A stretch of 64,000 nt of DNA from Cricetomys ansorgei (GCA_026225945.1 JAMJFZ010001089.1:564501-628500), one strand, 5' to 3'; counted from the stretch's first letter, positions 35,311-46,214 are shown. Made by a program: numbers and translations. The notes: a model not told the origin generated them from the letters alone.

Positions 35311-35620
35311 ATACTAAAAGTCCTTTGCCCATATTCCCGAACCATGTTCCTCAGAGCTCCCTCTTCCCCCACACCTACCCCACCTTCAGTGACTCAGTGC
35401 ACCAAGGACCCTAAATCATCACTAATGGCCCAGGCGACACAAGTTTCCTATGCGCATGCTCCGTTATCACCCTTTAAAGCACTCCATCACGGCCAGCCTG
35501 CTGCCTCTTCCACCGCTCAGAGGCAGTCACTTTGTATCTCCCTCCCTTCCCCAGTAAATCTCTTGCGTGAGACTTCTTTGCATGGTGTGACTTTGCAGTG
35601 TGCTCCCGCAAAAACTCTTT
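35311..35620 (+). mobile_element. Insertion in the ERVL LTR (probable LTR)
   Basis: About 310 bp splitting the host LTR. A pyrimidine-rich block and an AGTAAA polyadenylation-like signal near 35550 suggest a short ERV LTR, plus orientation. Family not identified; target duplication not resolved. Confidence 0.5.
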
Positions 35621-35892
35621 CAGTGATGAAACACCATGGCCAAGGCAACTTGGGGAGAAAAGAGTTTATCTCAGTACACACAGGTACGGAGGGAAGTCAG
35701 AGCAGGAACTCATACAAGTCAGTAACCTAGAGGCCGGAGTTTTTGCAGAAACCGTGGAGGAGTGCTGCTTACTGGCTTGCACCCTATGGCTTGCTCTGCA
35801 GCCTTCTTATAGACCCCAATACCACCAGCCCAGGGATGGTACTGCCCACAATGGGCTGTGTCCCGTGCCCCCCCCCCCCCCCATCACTAGGG

Positions 35893-36323
35893 CTCAAATT
35901 CAGGACAAACTGCTGACTGTGACACCTATTTAACATATCAAAGTGAACTTGGCAGCCAGATTCTCCCAGCATCCCTCAGTTCTTACCTGTAGCAGGGTCT
36001 TCCTGGCTTGCATGCCCCGCCCCCTACCCTGAACTCCCCAGCCTAGGGTGCTGGGCTCCCCTTCGCTATATATTCCAGCCATTTTGACCCCCACCCCCAC
36101 CCCCCAACCCCCCACCCCTGCTTTAAACTCCTGGCCTCTTGGTCCCTCTCCCAACATGGCCGGCCAGCCCAGTCTGGTCATGTCCACCCTGAACCCCCTT
36201 CCCCCCACCCAGATGTGTCTGCCTCTGGCTATGTTCACCCTGTTATCTACAATAAACTTTCTCCTCCACCACATGTAGGAGCAGTGGTGTCTTTTTCCTT
36301 TTCATTTTTTTTTTTTTTTTTTT
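35893..36323 (+). mobile_element. Second insertion in the ERVL LTR (probable ERV LTR)
   Basis: C-rich region then 'gtctgcctctggctatgttc' and 'tatctacaataaactttctc' (AATAAA). It ends in a 19-bp T run at 36305-36323. The polyadenylation end is shared with the LTR at 54.45-54.79 kb, indicating the same family. Confidence 0.6.
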
Positions 36324-36625
36324 CATTCATTATGGAGGCATTTTCTCAATGGAGGTTCCTTCCTTTCAGATAACTCTAGCTTGTGTCAAGTTGACATAAA
36401 ACTAGGCAGCTCACCATGCTTCACTGAGAAGAAACAGTCATCTCTTGAGGGGCTACAACAAAGACAAGCTGCCTCCAGCTTTTCTCCCTTTCATATGATA
36501 TGCTAAATCATAAGGAAAGAAGGATAATTGTGATGTTTTCTCTGTCCTTAAAATTAGGGTGTTACCGGGAACAAAGAGAAGAAGGGAATGGGGTCCATTC
36601 TCAGTAACTTCCAAACCCGATGCTC

Positions 36626-36628
<3 letters not shown>

Positions 36629-36699
<71 letters not shown>
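36629..36699. repeat. (TC)n(AC)n compound microsatellite
   Basis: TC run 36629-36666 then AC run 36667-36699, at the tail side of an ID element. Confidence 0.97.
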
Positions 36700-36700
<1 letters not shown>

Positions 36701-36752
36701 TACTTTCGGTGCTGGGCAAGCACCCTATCACTGAGTTACATCCCTACCTAAG
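36700..36752 (-). mobile_element. ID-type SINE with expanded tail
   Basis: Minus strand: 'gggatgtaactcagtgatag' then 'ggtgcttgcccagcaccg'. The adjacent microsatellite is probably its expanded tail. Confidence 0.78.
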
Positions 36753-38178
36753 GCAACATTTCAATTAAAATCTAAAAATCAAATGTAACCCATGAACACT
36801 TTCCCAGTGTCTCCAGATTCCTACTGACGGGCACCCCATAAAGAGAGGCGACTCTTCTAGCAGTCAAGCCTCCCCCAGAGCTCTCTTCTACTTGGATTAG
36901 CTAAACCTTTCAAAATTTCTAAGTGGTTTTTTTTTTCTCCCCAATCTACTTGTGACTTTAGCACTCAGAGGTTTGGAAGAGCTTATTTATGTCCCTTGGG
37001 GGTCATTTCATAAATCTCTGACATGAACAAGGCAATAAACAGCCGCTGCCTCAGTGACTCAGGGGTAATTCACCCTTGCCCAAGTTAGTGGTTTCTGTAA
37101 ACGCTTGTTAATGACTTCACTGGGGGCTGGGCTGTGGGGCAGTAAGGAAGACTTTCCAGCCCCTTTCTCTTTCTGGCAACATAATTAAAATGCTGGACTA
37201 AAGAGAGAAAGAGCTTGCCAAGCTAGAAATGGTGAAAGTGGTTATTGTCACCATTCTCCACATTATGATATAAAAGTGCCCAAATTGTCTTGGGTTGTCT
37301 TAGGCTTTTTAATAGCCAACTCTTTTGTTTTTATATGTAATCTCACATCTTCCTAATTAATGGGTAAACTTCTTGGGAATACGTCATTAATCACAGCCGA
37401 CCTCTGGCCTCCATCAATGGTCTCAGATAGCATCTTGAAACCTACAGGGAGGGTTCTCTGCTTTGCTGGAGCTCATTGATGTATCTATTGGTTCACAGCC
37501 TTCTTTTCTTTGGTGACTCTTGGCAGTTCACGAAACCTCTTTCCTGGTGGGGCGTGTCCATTTTGAGTAACTTGCATGTGTCCCTTATATTCGGTCCAGG
37601 ATAAACAGTTTTCTTATTTTCGCTAAAGTAGAATTGCTATGTTGTGTTGACAGCTTTGAAGTCATACGCATCGTGTGTGTTTGTCTAAGGCGTTCTGAAC
37701 CTTTCATTAAGCCTTCCAACAGGGCTAAGGCCACTCAAAAGCTGGGGAGTTCCTCAAAGGGAGATATTTTTGGTACCATTTTACCAGGAAGTGTCAAAAT
37801 CTTGGTTAGTACTTTGGTATAAAATTTTAAACATGCTTATTTCTTTTAAGGTTTTAAGGTTTTATTTAAAATTTTGATTTATTTTAGATTTAGAACTTGA
37901 AAAGGTGGTAAGGACTTAATCAATTCCATATGGGAAAATACTCTACAACCAGAGACCATTCCCCAGGGGAATATTTTTAGTGTGGATGATGGCCTGACCA
38001 TTGACTTAAAACTGGATTTGGACTCATTCCCAAAGCACTGATCGAACTTACACCAGGTATCACAAATTGTGATGGCATGACACCCCCATGTCTAAGGTCA
38101 GTGGAAGGAACAAACAACCATCATCTAGTCAGTAACTGATAATAATGCTGAATTTTTGATACAAGCCAGTATATGCTA
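36753..38178. other. Intergenic, no recognised repeat; possible conserved stretch
   Basis: 1.4 kb without transposons. 36950-37450 is rich in TAATTA/ATTAAT motifs and is treated as a candidate enhancer in the findings. Confidence 0.45.
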
Positions 38179-38179
38179 C

Positions 38180-38972
38180 TGTGGTGGTTTGAATGCGACT
38201 GGCCCCTATAGGCTCATATATTTGAATACTTGGCTCCCAGTCAGTGGAACTGTTTGGACAGACTTGGGAGTGCAGCCTTGTTGGCAAAGGTGTTGTCACC
38301 AGGAGTGGGCTTTGAGGTTTCAAAAGCCCACAGTATTCCCAGTCAGCTCTCCTCATTTCGCTTTTGTGAATTAAGATTTGAGGTCTCAGCTCCAGCACTG
38401 TGCCAGGCTGCTTGCTCCCATGCTCCCTGTTGTGATAGTCACGGACTCTAACTCTCTGATCCCCTAAGCCCAAAAAGAAAACTTTCTCCTATAAGTTGCT
38501 TTAGTCATGATATGTCTTCGTTAGGGTTTGTCTTGCTGTGTTGAAATACCACGACCAAAGCAAGTTGGTGAGGAAAGGGTTAATTTGACTTGCATTTCCA
38601 TATTGCTGCTCATCACTGAAGGAAGTCAGGATGGGAACTCAAACAGGGCAGGAACCTGGAGGCATGAGCTGATGCAGAGGCCATGGAGGGGTGCTGCTTA
38701 CTGGCTTGTTCTTCATGGCTTGCTTAGCCCGCTTTCTTAAAAAACCCAGGACCACCAGTCCGGGGATGGCACGATCCATAATGGGCTGGGCCCTCCTCCA
38801 ATAATTAGTAATTAAGAAAATGCCCTACGTGCTTGCCTACAGTCTCATCTTATGGAGACATTGTTTTTTTAATTGAGGTTCTCTCTTCTAAGATGACTTC
38901 AGCCTGTGTCAAGATGACATAAAACTATCCGACACAGTATCTTATCTCAGCAATAGAGAAATAACTAAGACA
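38180..38972 (+). mobile_element. ERVL-type LTR (RMER15-like) split by another LTR
   Basis: 5' part 38180-38512 (TGTGGTGGTTTGAATG start, 'gggctttgaggtttcaaaag', 'agttgctttagtcatgatat') and 3' part 38937-38972 ('tctcagcaatagagaaataa', ending ctaagaca). TG...CA ends on one element interrupted near its 3' end. Confidence 0.85.
38513..38936 (-). mobile_element. ERVL-type LTR nested in the LTR above
   Basis: Minus orientation, from TGTCTTCGTTAGGGTTTG to CCGACACA on the plus strand. Internal landmarks 'aagcaagttggtgaggaaag', 'gcatgagctgatgcagaggc', 'agcctgtgtcaagatgacat'. Confidence 0.85.
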
Positions 38973-39244
38973 GGCATGCACTGATGACCCCTGACCTCGA
39001 TATGGTGCAGAGCAATCTGAGAGCAGACAGTATTTGGACTACATCCAGACAGAGATGTAGCATTCTCTAGGTTTGGTGGGCAGAAATGATGGAGGCCTCA
39101 GGAGCAGTTGTATGTAGCATGTTTAGATTTGAGGGCATGCAGAAGTGATCTGGGCTCACTAAGACACTTTGTGATTTTGCCTGCCTGGGCAGGCCTTGAG
39201 GATCTTCGTGGTCAAGAATCCTCCATGTGATGAAACTGCTACAG

Positions 39245-39467
39245 CAGTGGTTCTCAACCTTCCTGACGCTGTGCCCCTTTAACACAGCTCCTCATGTTGT
39301 GGTGACCCCAACCATGAAATTATTTTCGTTGCTACTTCATAACTGTATTTGCTACTGTTATGAAATGTAATGTAAATATCTGATACGCAGATGGTTTTAG
39401 GTGACCTGTGTGAAAGGGTCTTTTGGCCCCCCCAAAAGGTTTGAGACCCATAGGTTAAGAAACACTA
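39245..39467 (+). mobile_element. URR1-type hAT-Charlie transposon
   Basis: Non-autonomous element with terminal inverted repeats: CAGTGGTTCTCAACCTTCCT at left and the diverged complement GGTTAAGAAACACTA at right. Perfect 8-bp target duplication TGCTACAG at 39237-39244 and 39468-39475, the length expected for hAT transposition. Confidence 0.95.
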
Positions 39468-39475
39468 TGCTACAG

Positions 39476-40739
39476 GTTCTATGTATGATGATGATGATGA
39501 TGTGAGCATCATCAGGCCTTCCAGAGACCTCGAAACAGCTCAGGACAATTAGAAAGGGGCCAAGGTCATTTTGTGTGATGGTCAACTTTCTGTTGTTTTT
39601 AATTGTTTATTTTAAAAACATAATAATTAGCAGGGAATATCTCCTTAATATTCATCCCATTAGTTACATATGTTACAAATAGATTCTCCAAGACTTTAGC
39701 TTGTTTTGTTGTTGGTACTGATTTAGCTTTATCTCTAGCCTCATCTATTAAGTAAAGATATTAAAACTGAATGTAGACTATTTATATCTCACCTTATTGT
39801 GGTTACAGTACATTAAGAAATCTTAAAGATACCCTCTGTAACTCAGGGCTTTGCAAATAATAGGAACCAGTAGAAAAGAAGAACTATATTTTGGGCCCTC
39901 CTTAACTGCGTTGTCCCTATCAGAGCAACCAGGATTCTAAATAGATGTGGTCTTCTTCTGCTGCCGTTATTCAAAGGATTGGAAAACTCCTCTAAAACTC
40001 AGCACTGTTTACTCCCTTGTCCCCACTCCCGAGATTTAACTCACGACTTTGCATTCTACCAGTAAGCTGCATCCTTGGTGTCTACTAAGCACTTAATCTT
40101 TTCCTGGTTTCCAAGTTCCTTGTGCACTTCCGGGGTCTTGGTTTGCTAGTCTCTGATAAGTTTCTTTTTTTTTTTTGAAAGGAGGGGGGCAGGGGTCCAC
40201 TAATTTCCTTGAAATTTGACCAAGGACAAACATGGTAGTATGATAAACAAGGAACATCATAGCCCTCTTCCTAGCTGCTGCGCTGCGCTCTCTGGTCTGG
40301 TGCAATTGGTTGTGGGCACCCACTAATCTATGTTCTTCCTTTTGTTCCTACTTTCTGACCTATCTGAATCACCTCTGAAGGGTATATTCAGAGCTTTCCC
40401 TGAACCCTGCTTTCAGAAATGCCATCACTTCCTCTCTCACCTTTGGTGAATTCTTCTCACACAGCCCCCTTTCTCTCTCTAAGAAAGGAGGCTTATTTAG
40501 CTCACAGTTTTGAAGGCAGACTTCCAAACAGCATTGTACAGGCCATGGTGAGGGTTCCCCTTGGCTGCATAAGCCATATATGTACTTTGCGTTCATGTAT
40601 GGTCCGTAACTTTTTATCAGAGGAAGTTTTGGAAAATATTTTGAGTTTTCGTGGAAGACATTTTTGTACAGAACTAAACATTGTGTGATGTGACGGAGTC
40701 TAGAGTAATGTATTTGGGCCCCATGTCCCTTTTGAGGTA
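39476..40739. other. Intergenic, no recognised repeat
   Basis: About 1.3 kb with a short ATG run (39486-39502) and a T run near 40164. Possible ID-like relic around 40020-40080 on the minus strand. Confidence 0.4.
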
Positions 40740-40960
40740 GGCTGTTGCGCTGTGCTTGTCCCGCCGCAGCGGTCTGGCATCCGTCCCGCTGGCCGGGCAG
40801 GGGACCCAGACCCAAGCGGCGGGCGGCGCGTGGGCCCCGGGATCTATGGTTCGGTGACCTTTCGCGGAGCCGTCCACCCGCGGGCCTGAGAAATGTGTGA
40901 CGAGCCGTGAAGAAGGCCCGGGAGTCCGGAATGAAGGAGACGGCTCACCCCAATAAATAA
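40740..40960. promoter_or_regulatory. Isolated CpG-dense islet
   Basis: About 24 CpG dinucleotides in roughly 200 bp, surrounded by CpG-poor DNA. Contains CGCCGC, GCGGCGGGCGGCGCG and CGCGG motifs. No LTR, SINE or pseudogene match recognised. It could be a promoter of an unannotated transcript, an orphan CpG island, or the GC-rich remnant of an unrecognised element. Confidence 0.6.
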
Positions 40961-41679
40961 CCTTTCCCCATAAGGGCGTGGCTTCTCCCCTCGAGCGGGG
41001 AAGCCTTAATTAGCATGGCAGAGGGAAGGGCCCACCTGGCCAACCTCCATACAATATTCATGGCTTTTTGCAGAGACAAAGATGTATGATTCACCACGGG
41101 GCAGGCAGACATTTTCCCAATCTGTTTACTGAGTTAGCAGCTTCCAGGGCTTCAAGAGTAAAGGAGTCCGCAGGCTATCCTGCTAGCCCCAGGGGGCGAG
41201 GACCACCCGCCGCTTCAACTTCACTCTTTAGCCTGGAGCCCTACAGTAGGCCATTTGCCTCATGGGCCCCCACCCTTGGGAGCTTGTCCCTTTTCCCCTC
41301 AGTCAGAAGCTATAGATGCTCCCTTTGGACCAGCATAGCTCATTGCTGGACCCCACCTGAGCCAGCCTCCTGACTCCTTCTGTGGGGTTTACATGCTCCC
41401 ATCTGGAGGGACTAATATTGTCTGCTCCCTCCCTCACAGACCTCTCATCCTTTCTGTCGCTCAGTCTGGAAGACTCTTTTACTTTCTAGTGTCCCCCATC
41501 ATCTTACTGTCAGGGTTTGCAGAAGTTGGGTTATGATGTGCTGTGCGCACTTCATGAACATTGTATGCATCTTCTTTGTTTACAAATGGCTCATGACTTG
41601 TTTTGACGAAGTGTACGCTCGTAACATTGGGTACTTCTGGAGTCAACCATATCCCCAGACTGTTGATGAGTCCTGCATT
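40961..41679. other. Intergenic flank of the CpG islet
   Basis: No repeat or gene recognised. A weaker CTCF-like match (11 of 14) lies near 41186-41199. Confidence 0.4.
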
Positions 41680-41876
41680 GGTCACTTTTCTCATTGTTGT
41701 AACAAGGTGCCTGACAAAAGCAACTTGAGAAAAGATAGATTTGCTTTGGCTCCCAGTTGGAAGGTATGATGCCAATAATGTATTTTGACTCCCAGTGTCC
41801 ATCATAGCGGAGAGGGCCTGACATCAGGGTCACAGTCAGGAAGCAGGTATAGATAAATACTGGTGCTCAGCTTCAG
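41680..41876 (-). mobile_element. ERVL-type LTR fragment
   Basis: 'ttttctcattgttgtaacaa', 'gcctgacaaaagcaacttga', 'cagtcaggaagcaggtatag' correspond to a minus-oriented old LTR also seen at 46.2 and 62.4 kb. Confidence 0.6.
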
Positions 41877-41908
41877 GATTGATCATCCCTGCTCAGTCAG
41901 AACTCACT

Positions 41909-42037
41909 GGAGGAGATGGCTAGGTGGTTTAGAGCACTGGCAGATCTTCCAGAGGTCGTGAGTTCAATTCCCAGCACTCACATGGTGGCTCACAACTGCC
42001 TATGATGGGATCAGATATCCTCTTCTGGTGGGCCTTA
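41909..42037 (+). mobile_element. B2 SINE, 3'-truncated
   Basis: 'gaggagatggctaggtggtt' head, 'gagttcaattcccagcactc' box B, ends at 'tcttctggtgggcc'. Confidence 0.93.
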
Positions 42038-43189
42038 AACAATCTTATATATTTCCGCCAAAATTTGTTGCTTCTGAGAAATTAACTGGGTGTCCTACAC
42101 TTCAGTTCAATCCCAACGCTACTTGAAGGTAGCATAGACCACATAATGCAAGGTACTCTGTCCCCTGAGAGGGTCTCCGTATCAGCTGCCAGTCATGAGT
42201 CTCAAGTCCCGAGGCAGGCCACTTCAGCCCACAAACTTGCTTTCTGATGAGAGTTATGTGCTGTCCAAGTATGGTAGAACATGGAAAGGCAAGTAAGCAA
42301 GTACAGGCAGAAGAGAGGAAGAGGAAGACAAGGACACATGTGTCATAGTGACCTGCTCTTTCCATGCCAATCTCGCTCTTCTGTGAGGCAAACAAACAAA
42401 GTTCTCCTGACCCCTTGCTGGTTCTCTGGGTCACTAGAATGACTCAAAGGATTCAAGAATGTTCTAAGCTTGCAAGTCCATTTTACTAGGAAGCATACAA
42501 CCAAGGACTTGCCAAATAAAGGGCTTCAGGAGACAAGGTCTATAGAGGTCCCAAGTTGAGGTTCCACTGTCCCCACGGGGTCAGGATGCATCACTTATCT
42601 CGTGTATCAACATGTTCATCAACCAGGAAGCTCTCCCAAGCTTCATTTTTCACACTTTTTATGGAATCATCTATTTGTTGAATCATTTACCCTTGGCATA
42701 TCCCCAGTGATTGGGGGTGGGGGACTAAAGTTCCAGCCCTCACCATGGTGTTGGCTGCTCTGGCTGTCAGCCCCATCCTGAAGTTGCCTGAGGGCTCACC
42801 AAGACTCAATTCATTAGTAAACTCAAGTATGGTGTGAGGACTTGCTGTGAATAGCATGGTTTTCTCATCACTCGGCAATTCCAAAGGCATTAGGAACTCT
42901 GTCTGATATCTGAGAAGTACTTTTATTATACCATAACCTCTGGTTGTTTTGCCACACCTATTTGCACAAGAGCTGTTTCAGTAGAGATCCTGGCAGACAG
43001 AGTGCCCTTCTTCCAACCCTGTGTGCATGCACTGCCATTGACAAGATGATGTCACTACATCCCAAATTGTGTCAGGGTATCAGGGACTTCTACAGGCAAA
43101 AGCATGTTATTTGACTAGATAATTTATGAACTCATTTCAACTCACTGCTCTGGAAGTGCACCGCCATTCTAGCCCAGTATCATTTTGCT
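42038..43189. other. Intergenic, no recognised element
   Basis: About 1.15 kb without recognised repeat or gene. Confidence 0.45.
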
Positions 43190-43262
43190 TGCTTACAGCA
43201 ATGCCGGGGACAGACTCAAGACCTTGCATGCGTCAGGCAAATGCTGTACCACGAGAATCACT
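43190..43262 (-). mobile_element. ID-like relic
   Basis: Minus strand resembles an ID element: 'gtggtacagcatttgcctga' then 'cttgagtctgtccccggcat'. Confidence 0.5.
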
Positions 43263-43321
43263 TTTCAGAGTCTGTATGGAGTCAACTGTAGACACATCCT
43301 TTGTCTGATTAAGAGTTTTTT

Positions 43322-43508
43322 AGGGCTGGAGAGATGGCTTAGTGGTTAAGAGCACTGGCTGCTCTTCCAGAGGACTTGGGTTCAATTCTCAGCCCCCACA
43401 TGACAGCTCACAACTGCCTGTAACTCCTGTCCCAGGGGATCTGACACCCTCTCACAGACATATATGTAGACAAAACACCAACACACATAAAATAAAAATA
43501 AATATAAT
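43322..43508 (+). mobile_element. B3 (B2-family) SINE
   Basis: Complete head 'ggctggagagatggcttagt', 'ctgcctgtaactcctgtccc' and AAATAAATA tail. Confidence 0.96.
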
Positions 43509-43511
43509 ATT

Positions 43512-43690
43512 GCTGGGCGGTGGTGGCACACATTTTGTGTGGGGCAGGCAGTGGTGGCACATTCCTTTAATCTCAGCACTTGGAAGGCAGAAGCAGGCTG
43601 ATCTCTGTGAGTTTGATGCCAGCCTGGTCTACAGAGTGAGTTCCAGGACATCCAGAGTTACAACAGAGAAACCTTGTCTCAAAAAAGAAT
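43512..43690 (+). mobile_element. B1 SINE with duplicated 5' head
   Basis: Inserted in or next to the B3 tail. The head 'gggcggtggtggcacaca' (43516-43533) recurs as 'ggcaggcagtggtggcacat' (43544-43563), then the normal B1 body to 'accttgtctcaaaaaa'. Confidence 0.93.
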
Positions 43691-43705
43691 TTTTTTAAAT
43701 AGATG

Positions 43706-44076
43706 CTGTGTCTTGAATGGTTTGTCTCCATCAAAAGTCATGTTGAAGCTTAATTCCTTAATGTAACAGTACTGGGGGTCAGTGGGAACAGAGCGCTCAT
43801 GAGCAGACTAATGTCAAGTCATGTCAAGACAGAGGAGTGGTGGTAACCCACCTCTGAAAGTGACCTGTCCTTGCCTGTACCCTCTTCTGAGTCTTCTTGC
43901 TCACATGTCCTTCCACATTCTACCACGACTCTCGAGGCAGCATGAGGCTCTCGTCAGAAGCCTCGCTCATGCACTGGCCCACTGCTCATAGACTTCTAGA
44001 GCAGTGAGTTGAAATGAGTTCATAAATTATCTAGTCTCATGTATTCTGTTAGAGCGGCAGAAAATGGACCAAGACA
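43706..44076 (+). mobile_element. MaLR (MLT1-like) LTR
   Basis: 'catgttgaagcttaattcct' near the 5' end and 'gcggcagaaaatggaccaag' at the 3' end are ERVL-MaLR landmarks. Confidence 0.65.
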
Positions 44077-44456
44077 GTGAGTGGTCAGTGTATTCTGGCC
44101 ATACATGTATCCATCAACCCACATGGGAGAGACCATCTCCAGTGTTGAGCACACAAAGAGCAAGATGCCACCATATCTGCTAGGTCCTAACACCCCTTAG
44201 GCTACGTACACTGTATTGAAGAGCTTGGATCTCCTCTTGGAGTAGGTTGAAGGGACTTTCAGATGGAGTGTCATTTCTGCCATACCTAGGACATGCTTCA
44301 TAGCTTGTCAAGGTCCCTGTCACAGACTTGGAGACATCAGTAGGATGAACTGATCCCCTGCTGATTCTGGGATGCCCTTGTTCATTCCTGTTTTTGCCTT
44401 TCCCGCTCCATGGGCCTCTTTGGCCTCTCTTCTAGTAGCAGGAAAAATGGTCTATT
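44077..44456. other. Intergenic, no recognised element
   Basis: Short stretch without recognised repeat or gene. Confidence 0.4.
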
Positions 44457-44703
44457 TGATCCCTGGGCTGGTGGTTCTGGGTAGTATAATAAATCAGTCT
44501 GAGCAAATGATGGAGAGCTAGCCAATAAGCAGTGTTCCTTCATTGTATCAGCTCCAGTTCCTGATGTCAGGTTCCTGCTCGACTTCCTGTCCTGCTTTCC
44601 CTCAGTGATGGACTGTGACCATAGGTTGTAAAGTGAAAGAAACCTTTCCTCCCCAGTTGACTTTAGTCAGTGTTTTATCACAGCAACAGAAACCAAACCT
44701 CGA
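44457..44703 (+). mobile_element. ERVL-type LTR fragment (RMER15-like)
   Basis: 'atccctgggctggtggttct', 'ctagccaataagcagtgttc', 'cctttcctccccagttgact', 'cacagcaacagaaaccaaac' match the 3' part of the LTR family seen complete at 57.87 kb. Confidence 0.72.
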
Positions 44704-45194
44704 CCTAAGAGATCTTAGTCCAGATTCTCAGAACTCCGGTAATCAGTTGTTGTTCTCTTGTTTTGCCATTTCCATCCGGAATGTGTATTTGCTGTCTACA
44801 AATTTGGACTCGTAACTCTAGATGCCATAGCACTGTTAAATAACTAGACCCCAAACTGCCATGCTGTCAACCTTGTATGTTTGTGGAAACTAACCCTGTG
44901 CCTTACACTGAAGGGTTGTTTGATGAATGAATGAGTGCCCCTCTCCCCCCGCCCCTGGGCGCACACAAATGTTTAGCTAAGGAAGGATTACCGGCCAGTG
45001 TGTCTTGAGTCACAGAGAACCTCCGTGCTGCATCTCAGACAAGACAGAAGCTGAAGCAAGCTCATAGCTGGTGAAGGGTTACCAGTAGACACTCCTGTGT
45101 TGCAGCACTGTGTGTGGGCAGGTCCTAAGAGCACCTTTTTCTTGCTGAAATCTACATCTGGCAGTGCACCATGATTACATGATTGTACTTCCCC

Positions 45195-45300
45195 TTTCAC
45201 TAGACAATGAAGTCCTTGAGGATGGGGAGGACCTTGAATTATTCTCTGCGCTGCCAAAGCCTGGCACAGAATCCCTCACATAGTTCGGGTTACACAGGGG
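45195..45300 (+). mobile_element. L2 3'-end relic
   Basis: 'gaagtccttgaggatgggga' then 'gcctggcacagaatccctca' follows the L2 3' order. Confidence 0.6.
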
Positions 45301-45529
45301 GAGAGAGAATGACTTAACAGTGTGTGTGTGGAGAGGGTAAGCCAGCAAGTTTTCAGTGCCATAATTGCCACCAACGTCTTCCTTGTTTTTGTTCTTTTCT
45401 CCCATATCTCATCACCTAAAGGTACCAGAGCAGGCACCTCCTGATTTATTTTGGTCTTTGTGTCTGCCAACGCATACATTATCCGGCTTTAAAAAGAGGT
45501 GGCTATTCCAAAGACTGGAATGAAATGTT

Positions 45530-45935
45530 CTTTTTGGGTGCCTAGAGAGCTAATTATGGGATTAGAAAAATGCCCTCACCCCGCAACAGGAATTATGATG
45601 CTTCCTTTTTTTTTTTAAATGTAAAACATGAAGTTGGCATAACTGACTGTCGCTCTTAATGCCCTCATACATTACAGAGCCCCATTTAAGATAAATGATT
45701 TCCAAATGCCTGATGAGGCTGCTTGGAAAGCCTCGGTGGAATTAATGTATTGTAATATATTCAAAGCATTTCAAGTCTGGGCTTGCTTTGATGTTGTTTT
45801 TTTATTGCCACCATTGATGGAAATATAAGTTCATATAAATATAACGTTGCTGATGGGTTGCACTCCACCCTGACTTTAGACTCACACATTAATTCAAATG
45901 CTTATCTAGCTCAATGCAAATGAGCAGTGGAGTTA
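45530..45935. promoter_or_regulatory. Candidate conserved enhancer
   Basis: Repeat-free, AT-rich, with clustered homeodomain-type sites (ctaattatggg, ttaatgtattg, acattaattc) and an octamer ATGCAAAT near 45914. The call is by appearance only; conservation was not tested. Confidence 0.35.
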
Positions 45936-46214
45936 TAACACAAGTCCCCGGACATGCTTACTGTCACATAGCACATATACCACGTGCTGCAAGCAAGGAC
46001 AAAAATGTAAGGGACGCGTAAGAGGGAGGGAAGGAGAAGGGGGGAAGGAGAGACACAAGGAGAATGTGTACATGTGTCTGTACGAGCTCTAGATAATTGT
46101 ACATATCTATAAAAGGGAGACTTCAAAATCTTTCAGATACAGCAAACAGAAAGTGTTTTTGAAGTACACATAGAAAGCCAGGTACAGTGCTGTGCACAGA
46201 ATTTGTGAGATCAT

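Larger units (their letters stand above)
35270..36410 (-). mobile_element. ERVL-type LTR (RMER15-like) with two insertions
   Basis: Minus-oriented LTR in three pieces: about 35270-35310 ('cttagggtttctatttctat'), 35619-35890 ('gatgaaacaccatggccaag', 'ggatggtactgcccacaatg') and 36325-36410 ('gcttgtgtcaagttgacata'). Each gap holds different sequence (about 310 and 430 bp). Contains a 15-bp C run at 35868-35882. Confidence 0.8.

Noticed and set aside
35296..35730. Plus-strand 144-codon frame
   Set aside because: It crosses the junction of an LTR insertion and its host LTR.
40369..40815. Minus-strand 148-codon frame next to the CpG islet
   Set aside because: No recognisable family or splice structure; partly in GC-rich DNA where open frames arise by chance. 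Worth revisiting only if transcription is found.
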